Assembly: GCF_000425365.1 (NCBI RefSeq)
Contig: NZ_AUDH01000024.1
Span: 1 to 51,436 of the forward strand
Direction: 5' to 3'
DNA: 51,436 nucleotides
DNA from: Rubritepida flocculans DSM 14296
GTDB lineage: Bacteria > Pseudomonadota > Alphaproteobacteria > Acetobacterales > Acetobacteraceae
The notes under the pieces were generated by a model. That model saw nothing but the letters and a program-made list of their open reading frames with translations. It did no database searches and was not told the DNA's origin. Positions 35,088 to 42,394 of the stretch are shown piece after piece (the first letter of the stretch is position 1; the number at the start of each line of letters is the position of its first letter). The position numbers were made by a program, and so were the translations under genes.

Positions 35088-37616
35088 TCAGCGCCGCAGC
35101 GCGCGCGGCGCGCTGCGCGTGAAGCGGCCCCGGCGCGCGGCCCGCGGCCGTTCGGGGCGCGGCGCGAAGCCCTCCTCCCCGGCCGGGGGCGGCGTCTCCT
35201 CGAAGGCCTCGCGCCCGCCCGTGGCCTCCTCCACCAGCGCCGCGGCCTCGGCGAGCAGCGCCTCCTGCGCGCCGCCGGCCACCCATTCCCGCCCCTCCTC
35301 GATGAGCACGGGCACGGCGAGGGGCGAGGCGTGATCGAGCCGGCGATGGGTGATGCGGCCCTTCGCGCGCGCCAGCAGCGCGCCCACCCGCCCCACATCG
35401 GTCAGGCCGCGCGCGGCCTCGGCGCGGGTGGCGCGCAGCAGCACATGGTCGGGCTCGTGGCGGCGCAGCACCTCGTAGATCAGGTCGGCGTTCACGCTCA
35501 TCTGCCGGCTGCTCTTCTCCGCGCCGGGATGGTGCTTCTCGATCAGCCCCGCGATGGTGGCGATGTGGCGGAAGCTGCGGCGCAGCACGCTGCTCTCGGC
35601 GATCCATTCCTCGAGCTCCTCGCCCAGCAGATCCTCGGCGAAGAGCGCGGCGACATCGCCGGGTTCGAAGGCGCTCCAGACGACCAGCGCGTAGTCGCTC
35701 GCGACATAGCCGAGCGGCCCCCAGCCCAGGCGCTCCATCCGCTTCGTCGCCAGCATGCCGAGCGAATGGTGCGCGAGCCGCCCCTCGAAGCCGTAGGCGA
35801 CGAGGAACCAGCGCCCGCCGCGCGGGAAGCTCTCCACCAGCAGCCCGTCGGCGCGCGGCAGCGCGGATGTCCGCGCCTGCAGGCGCAGCCAGTCGCGCAC
35901 GCTCCCGGGAAGGGCGCGCCAGCGCCGCGGATCGGCGAGGATGGCGCGCACCCGGCCGGCGAGATGGGTGGAGAGCGGCATGCGGCTGCCCGCATAGGCG
36001 GGCACGCGCGGATCGCCCTCGCCGCCGCGGCTCACCTCGGCCGCCGCGCCCGCGATGCGTTCGAAGCGCAGCACTTGTCCGGCGAAGAGGAAGGCGTCGC
36101 CGGGGCGCAGCGTGGAGAGGAACCACTCCTCCACCTCGCCCAGCACCGGGCCGCCGCGCAGCTTCACCTTCACGAGCGGCGCCTCGACGATGGTGCCGAG
36201 GTTGAGGCGGAACTGCCGCGCCACCGCGGGCCCGCGCACATGCACGCGCCCCTCAGCGTCGCGGAAGAGCCTGCGGAACCGCTCGTAGCCGCGGAGCGCG
36301 TAGCCGCCATCCTCGACGAAGCGGAGCACGTCGTCGAAGTCGCGCCGGGAGAGCGCGGCATAAGGGGCGGCGCGCGTCACCTCCGCATAGAGCTCGTCGG
36401 GGTGGAAGGGCGCGTGGCAGGCCATGGCGAGGATGTGCTGGGCGAGCACGTCGAGGCCGCCCGGGCGCGGCGGCTCCCCGTCCAGCTCGCCCGCGGCGAT
36501 GCTCTCGAGCGCCGCGGCGCATTCGATCACCTCGAAGCGGTTGGCCGGCACGAGCAGGGCGCGCGAGGCCTCCTCCATGCGGTGGTTGGCGCGGCCGACG
36601 CGCTGCAGCAGGCGCGAGACGCCCTTGGGCGCGCCGACCTGGATCACCTGGTCCACATCGCCCCAGTCAATGCCCAGATCGAGCGAGGAGGTGGCGACGA
36701 CGGCGCGCAGCCGCCCCTCGGCCATTGCGGCCTCCACCTTGCGGCGCTGCTCGACGGTGAGGCTGCCGTGGTGCAGCGCGATGGGCAGGGCCTGCTCGTT
36801 CAGCCGCCAGAGGGCGGCGAACATCAGCTCCGCCTGGGCGCGGGTGTTGACGAAGACGATGCTCACGCGCGCCGCGGCGATGGCCGCCATGATCTCGGGC
36901 GCGGAGGCGAGGCCCATATGCCCGCCCCAGGGCAGCCGGCCGGCGGGAAGCTGCACCCCGATCACCGGCGCGGCGCCCGCCTCGCCGCGGATCAGCGCCA
37001 CCTCCCCGGCGCGGGCGCCGGGGGCGAGCCAGGCGCGCAGCGCCTCGGGGTGGGCCACCGTGGCGGAGAGGCCGATGCGCCGCGCGGCGGGGGCGAGGCG
37101 CGAGAGGCGCGACAGGCCGAGGGCGAGCTGGTCCCCGCGCTTCGTGCCGGCCAGCGCATGCGCCTCGTCCACCACCACCGCCTCGAGCCCGGCGAAGAGC
37201 CCCGCCGCCTCGGGCAGGGAGAGGAGAAGCAGCAGGCTCTCGGGGGTGGTGAGCAGGATGTGCGGCGGGCGCTCGCGCTGCCGCGCGCGGCGGTTCGGGG
37301 GCGTGTCGCCGGTGCGCGTCTCGATGCGGATGTCGAGGCCGATCTCCCGCACCGGGGCGGTGAGGTTGCGCGCGATGTCCACCGCCAGCGCCTTGAGCGG
37401 CGAGACATAGAGGGTGTGCAGCCCCTCGCGCGGCCGCTCGTGCAGCGCGAGGAGGGAGGGCAGGAAGCCGGCCAGGGTCTTGCCCCCGCCAGTCGGGGCG
37501 ATGAGCAGGGCGGAGCGGCCCTGCCGCGCCGCCTCGAGCAGGACGAGCTGGTGCGGCCGCGGCGTCCAGCCGCGCGCGGCGAACCAGCGGGCGAAGGGGG
37601 GCGGGAGTGCGGTCAT
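35088..37616 (-). CDS. Ligase-associated DEXH-box DNA helicase, Lhr type
   Basis: 842 residues. ATP-dependent 3'-5' helicase. Walker A LIAPTGGGKTLAGF, DEAH box VVVDEAHAL, motif III GLSATVAHP, motif IV region SIVFVNTRAQAELM and motif VI LLQRVGRANHR; the Lhr core C-terminal domains follow to a basic Arg-rich tail. ATG 37616 is preferred; GTG 37625 would add three residues. It is transcribed divergently from the MBL exonuclease with only 33 bp between start codons. With PdeM, exonuclease and ligase it makes up a conserved repair module. Confidence 0.94.
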   Translation of the reverse strand: MTALPPPFARWFAARGWTPRPHQLVLLEAARQGRSALLIAPTGGGKTLAGFLPSLLALHERPREGLHTLYVSPLKALAVDIARNLTAPVREIGLDIRIETRTGDTPPNRRARQRERPPHILLTTPESLLLLLSLPEAAGLFAGLEAVVVDEAHALAGTKRGDQLALGLSRLSRLAPAARRIGLSATVAHPEALRAWLAPGARAGEVALIRGEAGAAPVIGVQLPAGRLPWGGHMGLASAPEIMAAIAAARVSIVFVNTRAQAELMFAALWRLNEQALPIALHHGSLTVEQRRKVEAAMAEGRLRAVVATSSLDLGIDWGDVDQVIQVGAPKGVSRLLQRVGRANHRMEEASRALLVPANRFEVIECAAALESIAAGELDGEPPRPGGLDVLAQHILAMACHAPFHPDELYAEVTRAAPYAALSRRDFDDVLRFVEDGGYALRGYERFRRLFRDAEGRVHVRGPAVARQFRLNLGTIVEAPLVKVKLRGGPVLGEVEEWFLSTLRPGDAFLFAGQVLRFERIAGAAAEVSRGGEGDPRVPAYAGSRMPLSTHLAGRVRAILADPRRWRALPGSVRDWLRLQARTSALPRADGLLVESFPRGGRWFLVAYGFEGRLAHHSLGMLATKRMERLGWGPLGYVASDYALVVWSAFEPGDVAALFAEDLLGEELEEWIAESSVLRRSFRHIATIAGLIEKHHPGAEKSSRQMSVNADLIYEVLRRHEPDHVLLRATRAEAARGLTDVGRVGALLARAKGRITHRRLDHASPLAVPVLIEEGREWVAGGAQEALLAEAAALVEEATGGREAFEETPPPAGEEGFAPRPERPRAARRGRFTRSAPRALRR

Positions 37617-37649
37617 GCGCGCCACCCCCTATATGGCGCGGGAAGCCCG
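37617..37649. promoter_or_regulatory. 33-bp divergent start region of the ligase-associated cluster
   Basis: The only spacer between the helicase and exonuclease start codons. It contains the palindromic core CCTATATGG (37628-37636), whose TATAT can be read as a -10 in both directions, leaving leaders of under 10 nt each. No matching -35 is clear. A shared bidirectional -10 is my inference. Confidence 0.4.
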
Positions 37650-38663
37650 ATGCCACCCCATCCCGAAACCTGGCTGCGCGTCACCGAGGCGGGCCTCTGG
37701 TGCGAACCCGGAGGCTTCTTCGTGGACCCGCTGCGCGCCGTGGACCGGGCGGTGATCACCCACGCCCATTCCGACCACGCCCGGCCCGGGCACCGCCATG
37801 TGCTGGCCACCGCCGAGACGCTCGCGCTGATGCGCGAACGGCTGGGCGAGGAGCGCGCGGGCGGGACGCAGCAGGCGCTGCGCTACGGAGAGGCGCTGGA
37901 GGTGAACGGGGTGCGGCTGTGGCTTCGCCCGGCCGGCCATGTGCTGGGCAGCGCGCAGGTCTGCCTCGAATGGCGCGGGGCGCGCGTGGTGGTGAGCGGC
38001 GACTACAAGCGCCGCCCGGACCCGACCTGCCCGCCCTTCGAGCCCGAGCGCTGCGACGTCTTCGTCACCGAGGCGACCTTCGCCCTGCCCGTCTTCCGCC
38101 ACCCCCCGGCGGAGCAGGAGATCGCGCGGCTGCTGCGCAGCGTCGCGCTGTTTCCCGAGCGCAGCCATGTCATCGGCTGCTACGCGCTGGGCAAGGCGCA
38201 GCGGCTGATCGCGCTGCTGCGCGCCGCGGGCTGGGACCGGCCGATCCCGCTGCACGGGGCGCTGGCCCGGCTCTGCGCGCTCTACGAGCGGCTGGGCGTG
38301 CCGCTCGGGCCCCTGCCGCCGGCGACAGTGGCGGGGAAGGAGAAGCTGGCCGGCGCCATCGTGCTCGCGCCGCCCTCGGCCATCGCCGATCGCTGGGCGC
38401 GCCGGCTGGCCGAGCCGCTGCCCTGCCTGGCGAGCGGCTGGATGCGGGTGCGCCAGCGCGCGAAGCAGGGCGGGGTGGAGCTGCCGCTCGTGATCTCCGA
38501 CCACGCGGACTGGCCGGAGCTGCTGGCCACCTGCGAGGAGGTGCAGGCGCCCGAGGTCTGGATCACACATGGGCGGGAGGAGGCGCTGATCCACGCTCTC
38601 GGCCGGCGCGGCGTGCGCGGGCGCGCGCTGCACCTGATCGGGCGCGCGGAGGAGGGGGAGTGA
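37650..38663 (+). CDS. Ligase-associated DNA damage response exonuclease (MBL/beta-CASP fold)
   Basis: 337 residues. Metallo-beta-lactamase fold with AVITHAHSDHARPGH (HxHxDH), RPAGHVLGSAQVCL, VVVSGDYKRRPDPTCPPFEP and DVFVTEATFALP; the C-terminus has LVISDHADWPEL and EVWITHGREEAL, the beta-CASP-type His motifs. SNM1-like DNA exonuclease of the ligase cluster. ATG 37650 gives the usual PHPETWLRVTEAGLWCEPGG start. Followed after 124 bp by the ligase. Confidence 0.93.
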   Translation: MPPHPETWLRVTEAGLWCEPGGFFVDPLRAVDRAVITHAHSDHARPGHRHVLATAETLALMRERLGEERAGGTQQALRYGEALEVNGVRLWLRPAGHVLGSAQVCLEWRGARVVVSGDYKRRPDPTCPPFEPERCDVFVTEATFALPVFRHPPAEQEIARLLRSVALFPERSHVIGCYALGKAQRLIALLRAAGWDRPIPLHGALARLCALYERLGVPLGPLPPATVAGKEKLAGAIVLAPPSAIADRWARRLAEPLPCLASGWMRVRQRAKQGGVELPLVISDHADWPELLATCEEVQAPEVWITHGREEALIHALGRRGVRGRALHLIGRAEEGE

Positions 38664-38787
38664 TGCGGCAGGCGGTTTCGCCGGACCTCCCCGCATGCCG
38701 GGGCGCCGACACCCGATGCGGCGCGCCGCGTCGGGGCCCGGGCGTGCGGGGCCGCGCCGGCACGCAGCCATGCCGGTGGCCGCGGGC

Positions 38788-40383
38788 ATGAGCCTTCCGG
38801 CCTTCGCCGAGCTGCTGGAGCGGCTGCTCTTCACGCCCGGGCGGGCGGGCAAGCTCGCGCTGCTGCGCGGCTGGTTCGACAGCCAGCCCGACCCCGAACG
38901 GGGCATCGGCCTCGCCGCCCTCTCGGGCGAGCTCAGGCTGCGCACGGCCAAACCCGCCCTGCTGCGCGAGATGGCGGCGGCGCGCACCGACCCCACCCTC
39001 TTCGCCCTGAGCTACGACTATGTGGGGGATCTCGCGGAGACCATCGCCCTGCTCTGGCCCGAGCCGGAGGGCCTCACCGGGCCGCCGCCCGCGCTCTCGC
39101 AGGTGGTGGGGGCGCTGGAGGCCGCCTCGCGCGCCGACATCCCGGGGCTGATCGCGGGCTGGCTCGATGCGCTGGACGCCGGGGGGCGGCTCGCGCTGAT
39201 CAAGCTCGTCACCGGCGGGCTGCGCGTCGGGGCCTCGGGCCGGCTCGCCCGGCTCGCCCTCGCCGAATGGGCGGGGGTGGAGGTGGGCGCGGTCGAGGAG
39301 GTCTGGCACGGGGTGGCGCCGCCCTATGAGCCGCTTTTCCTCTGGCTGGAGGGCAGGGGCCCGCGCCCCGACCCGGCGGGCGCGCCCGTGTTCCGGCCGC
39401 TGATGCTCGCCCATCCGCTGGAGGAGCGCGAGGCCGCCGCGCTCGACCCGGCCGAATGGTGCGCCGAGTGGAAATGGGACGGCATCCGCGTGCAGATCAC
39501 GGGCGGGCCGGGCGGGGCGCGGCTGTGGTCGCGCGCGGGCGAGGACATTTCCGCCGCCTTCCCCGAGATCGTTGCGGCGGCGCGGTTCCACGCCGTGCTG
39601 GACGGGGAGCTGGTGGTGCTGCGCGGGGCGGAGGTCGCGCCCTTCTCCGACCTGCAGCAGCGGCTGAACCGCAAGAGCGTGACGGCGCGGCTGCAGCGCG
39701 ATTTCCCGGTGGCCGTGCGCCTCTACGACATGCTCTTCGACGGGGCGGAGGATCTGCGCGGGCTTCCCTTCGCGGCGCGGCGGGCGCGGCTCGAGGCCTG
39801 GTTCGCGCGCAGCCGCCCGGCGCGGATGGATCTCTCGCCGCTGATCCCCTTCGAGAGCATGCAGGAACTCGCGCGGCTCAGGGCGCAGGCGCGGGCGGCG
39901 GCCATCGAGGGGCTGATGCTGAAGCGGCGCGACAGCCCCTACCTCGCGGGCCGGGTGAAAGGGCTGTGGTGGAAGTGGAAGCGCGACCCGCTCACGCTCG
40001 ACTGCGTGCTGATGTACGCCCAGCGCGGCCACGGAAAGCGCAGCAGCTTCTATTCCGACTACACCTTCGGCGTCTGGAAGGAGGGGGAGCTGGTGCCGGT
40101 GGGCAAGGCCTATTCCGGCTATACGGACGAGGAGCTGGCCTGGCTCGACCGCTGGATTCGCGAGCACACGGTGGCGCGTTTCGGCCCGGTGCGCGAGGTG
40201 GAGAAGACGCTGGTGCTGGAGGTGGCCTTCGACGCCGCGCAGCGCAGCCGCCGGCACAAATCGGGCTTCGCGCTGCGCTTTCCGCGCATCGCGCGCATCC
40301 GGCGCGACAAGCCCGCGGCCGAGGCGGACGGGGTCGAGGCGGTGGCCGCCCTGGCGGCGGAGTCGGGCGCGGCGCCGCGATGA
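38788..40383 (+). CDS. ATP-dependent DNA ligase of the damage-response cluster
   Basis: 531 residues. Seals nicks via a lysine-AMP intermediate; the nucleotidyl Lys is about residue 229 in AEWKWDGIRVQI. The N-terminal helical domain (FAELLERLLFTPGRAGKLALL), LDGELVVLRG, IEGLMLKRRDSPYLAGRVKGLWWKWK and the OB domain (DCVLMYAQRGHGKR, FTFGVW-like DYTFGVWKEGEL) are all visible. I prefer ATG 38788, matching the family start; ATG 38770 and longer readings add low-complexity Arg/Pro residues. Third partner of the PdeM/helicase/exonuclease set. Confidence 0.93.
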   Translation: MSLPAFAELLERLLFTPGRAGKLALLRGWFDSQPDPERGIGLAALSGELRLRTAKPALLREMAAARTDPTLFALSYDYVGDLAETIALLWPEPEGLTGPPPALSQVVGALEAASRADIPGLIAGWLDALDAGGRLALIKLVTGGLRVGASGRLARLALAEWAGVEVGAVEEVWHGVAPPYEPLFLWLEGRGPRPDPAGAPVFRPLMLAHPLEEREAAALDPAEWCAEWKWDGIRVQITGGPGGARLWSRAGEDISAAFPEIVAAARFHAVLDGELVVLRGAEVAPFSDLQQRLNRKSVTARLQRDFPVAVRLYDMLFDGAEDLRGLPFAARRARLEAWFARSRPARMDLSPLIPFESMQELARLRAQARAAAIEGLMLKRRDSPYLAGRVKGLWWKWKRDPLTLDCVLMYAQRGHGKRSSFYSDYTFGVWKEGELVPVGKAYSGYTDEELAWLDRWIREHTVARFGPVREVEKTLVLEVAFDAAQRSRRHKSGFALRFPRIARIRRDKPAAEADGVEAVAALAAESGAAPR

Positions 40384-40481
40384 AGGACGCCCCGCGACGC
40401 CCTGGGTTGCGGCCGATCAAGGCGGCAGAGGGGCGATGGGGGCACGCTCGGCCCGTCAAATGAGAGTGATTCGCATCTCTC

Positions 40482-40510
40482 TTGCGAATGGTTCGCATTT
40501 GCGGTAACAC
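40482..40510 (+). promoter_or_regulatory. Putative iron-regulated promoter with Fur-type operator (copy A)
   Basis: A perfect 6-3-6 palindrome, TGCGAA tgg TTCGCA (40483-40497), overlaps the -35 TTGCGA (40482-40487). TAACAC (40505-40510) follows after 17 bp. Upstream, TGAGAGTGATTCGCA (40461-40475) looks like a second operator half-site set. Nearly the same promoter precedes the 141-residue gene at 42310. It drives an Fe(3+)-type binding protein, so Fur or an Irr-like repressor is the natural candidate. Confidence 0.6.
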
Positions 40511-40536
40511 CGCGCCACCTGTCATCGGGGTTCGCC

Positions 40537-41559
40537 ATGCACCGTCGCCATCTGCTCGCCGCCGCCACCGCCTGCCTCGCCGCGCCCGCGGCGCTGCGCG
40601 CGCAGGAGCGCACGCTGAGCCTCTATTCCTCGCGCCACTACGACACGGATCGCGAGCTCTACGAGAGCTTCACCCGCCAGACGGGGGTACGCATCCGGCT
40701 GATCGAGGCCAATGCCGACCAGCTTCTGGAGCGCATCCGCGCCGAGGGCCCGAACAGCCCCGCCGATGTGCTGATCACGGTGGATGCCGGGCGCCTCGCC
40801 CGCGCCCAGGAGGCGGGGGTGCTGCAGCCCATCCGCTCCGCCGTGCTGGACAGCCGCATCCCGCCCCATCTGCGCGACCCGCAGGGCCACTGGTTCGGCT
40901 TCTCCGTGCGGGCGCGGGTGGTGATGTACGACCGCGCCCTGGGGCTTCCGGCCGGGCTCGCGCGCTACGAGGATCTGGCGAGGCCCGAGTTCCGCGGGAT
41001 GGTCTCCACCCGCTCCTCGGGCAACATCTACACCATCGGCTGGGCCGCCAGCGTGCTGGCCGCGAATGGGCCGGAGGCCACCGAGGCCTGGGCGCGCGGC
41101 GTCGTGGCCAATCTCTCGCGCCCGCCCCAGGGCGGCGACACGGACCAGATCCGGGCCGTGGCCGCGGGGCAGGGGCGGCTCGCCATCTCCAACACCTATT
41201 ATCTCGGCCATCTCGCGCGCTCGCCGCGCGCGGAGGACCGCGCCATCGCGGAGCGCATGGCGGTGCTCTTCCCCAACCAGGGCGATCGCGGCACCCATGT
41301 GAACATCTCCGGGGCTGGGGTGGTGCGCACCGCGCCGAACCGCGAGGCGGCCGTCGCCTTCCTCGACTATCTGAGCGGGCCGCAGGCGCAGTCGCTCTTC
41401 GCCGACGGCAACAGCGAATACCCGGTGGTGGCGGACGCCCAGCCCAGCGCCTTCCTGCGCAGCCTCGGCCCCTTCCGGCAGGATCCGTTGAACGCCGCGC
41501 GGCTCGCGGCCCTTTCGCCCGAGGCGCTGCGGATCATGCAGCGCGCGGGCTGGCGCTGA
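40537..41559 (+). CDS. Fe(3+) ABC transporter substrate-binding protein (FutA/AfuA type)
   Basis: 340 residues. Signal peptide MHRRHLLAAATACLAAPAAL ending ALRAQ. The mature start LSLYSSRHYDTDRELYESF and the Tyr pair in ISNTYYLGHLARS are the iron-binding features of FutA/FbpA-type ferric binding proteins; NISGAGVVRTAPN and GNSEYPVV are family blocks. Periplasmic. No permease or ATPase gene is adjacent, so partners must be elsewhere. Expression is likely iron-repressed given the palindrome upstream. Confidence 0.92.
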   Translation: MHRRHLLAAATACLAAPAALRAQERTLSLYSSRHYDTDRELYESFTRQTGVRIRLIEANADQLLERIRAEGPNSPADVLITVDAGRLARAQEAGVLQPIRSAVLDSRIPPHLRDPQGHWFGFSVRARVVMYDRALGLPAGLARYEDLARPEFRGMVSTRSSGNIYTIGWAASVLAANGPEATEAWARGVVANLSRPPQGGDTDQIRAVAAGQGRLAISNTYYLGHLARSPRAEDRAIAERMAVLFPNQGDRGTHVNISGAGVVRTAPNREAAVAFLDYLSGPQAQSLFADGNSEYPVVADAQPSAFLRSLGPFRQDPLNAARLAALSPEALRIMQRAGWR

Positions 41560-41576
41560 CCCCTCCGCCCGCGGCC

Positions 41577-41600
41577 GCGGGGCCTCGCGGAACGCCCCGC
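41577..41600 (+). terminator. GC hairpin after the ferric binding protein
   Basis: GCGGGGC (41577-41583) pairs with GCCCCGC (41594-41600) around a 10-nt loop, 18 bp past the stop. No T-run follows, so it may act only as a weak terminator or mRNA 3' end stabiliser. Confidence 0.4.
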
Positions 41601-41653
41601 AAGGGGGCCTTCCGACATCGGCGGCCATCCATCCCGCCACAGGGTTGGGCGCG

Positions 41654-41683
41654 GCCGCCTTCTTCGCGTTCGGAGAAGGCGGC
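41654..41683. other. Second hairpin in the 325-bp gap 41560-41884
   Basis: GCCGCCTTCT (41654-41663) and AGAAGGCGGC (41674-41683) form a 10-bp perfect stem with a 10-nt loop. The gap between 41560 and 41884 holds this, the hairpin at 41577-41600 and repeat copy 2; I see no gene in it. Confidence 0.45.
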
Positions 41684-41724
41684 GCTCTCGCCGACATGTC
41701 CTCGTCGTGGCCGCCGCCCGTTTC

Positions 41725-41886
41725 ATACCAGCGGCCGCTGATTTCGACTCCTGAGGGGCCGGTGCGGCCGCTGGTATGCCTTTGTTTTGCGCGCAGCCGC
41801 CACACCGGGTCCCATCGAAGCAAAGCTTCGATGGGTGCCCGCCAACCCTGCGCGCCATACGGTCGGCATGTCATGCCGACCGTTTC
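41725..41886 (+). repeat. Dispersed nested-palindrome repeat, copy 2 (with extra hairpin)
   Basis: Same architecture as copy 1: arms ataccagcggccgc (41725-41738) and gcggccgctggtat (41764-41777) flank 25 nt, then tgcctttgtttt and the gcgcgcag/ctgcgcgc segments, and the final stem acggtcggcatg (41859-41870) with its complement up to 41883. It carries an added module absent from copy 1, a 10-bp stem cccatcgaag (41811-41820) / cttcgatggg (41826-41835) with loop caaag. The right end again carries the stop codon of a minus-strand gene (TCA at 41885-41887). Hairpin plus T-rich tract could terminate the ferric binding protein transcript. Confidence 0.85.
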
Positions 41887-42310
41887 AGCCGATCTGCGTC
41901 AGGCGCACCCCCGCGCGGCGCAGGGCGGCGGCGGCGAGCAGCAGCGCGGGCATGGCCCGATAGGCGCCGAGCGGCGGCGCGAGGCGGTGGAGAAGGGCGA
42001 GGGCAAGGCTGCGCCGCCCCCCTTGGGCCGCCCCCAGGGCCTGGAGCAGATGCGCCTCCTCGGGCGCAAGGCAGGGGCAGAGCGGCGCGCGCGCCACCAG
42101 CCCCGGAAGCCCGCGCCAGGCCGCATCGAGGGCAAGGGCGGCGCCTTCCGCCCCGGCGCTCGCCAGCACCAGCGCCGCGGCCGCCACGGGGCCGGCGGGG
42201 CCATCCCCCGCCCAGGCGCGCAGCGCGTCGAGCAGCAGCCGCTCGGCCTCGGGCAGCGCATCGGCCTCGGCGCCGAGAAGGGGCCAGGCGGGCAGGCCAT
42301 GTGTCGCCAT
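41885..42310 (-). CDS. Uncharacterised 141-residue protein under a Fur-type promoter
   Basis: Begins MATHGLPAWPLLGAEADALP and is almost wholly helical, rich in Ala and Leu, with one Cys-containing turn (APLCPCLAPEEAHLLQAL, two Cys two residues apart). No signal peptide or clear membrane helix. I do not recognise the family. CGGAGGTT gives a good ribosome site before ATG 42310. The promoter is nearly identical to that of the ferric binding protein gene 1.8 kb away, so it is likely co-regulated by iron. A role in iron storage, delivery or regulation is possible but unproven. Confidence 0.72.
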   Translation of the reverse strand: MATHGLPAWPLLGAEADALPEAERLLLDALRAWAGDGPAGPVAAAALVLASAGAEGAALALDAAWRGLPGLVARAPLCPCLAPEEAHLLQALGAAQGGRRSLALALLHRLAPPLGAYRAMPALLLAAAALRRAGVRLTQIG

Positions 42311-42330
42311 CGGGAACCTCCGTGGCGATG

Positions 42331-42359
42331 GGCTTACTGCAAATGCGAGTGATTCGCAA
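42331..42359 (-). promoter_or_regulatory. Putative iron-regulated promoter with Fur-type operator (copy B)
   Basis: On the minus strand, -35 TTGCGA (42359-42354) and -10 TAAGCC (42336-42331) are 17 bp apart. The operator TGCGAGTGATTCGCA (42344-42358, plus strand) is a near-perfect palindrome covering the -35. Aligned with copy A, the strings TTGCGAAT, TCGCATTTGC and GTAA are shared at the same spacing. Confidence 0.6.
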
Positions 42360-42394
42360 ATAGAAGATCGCGGCCAGGGCCACGACCGGCGCGA

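Noticed and set aside
41645-42352. Open frame of 235 codons on the plus strand spanning repeat copy 2
   Set aside because: It reads through the palindromic repeat and then antisense to the 141-residue gene; no ribosome site or recognisable domain.
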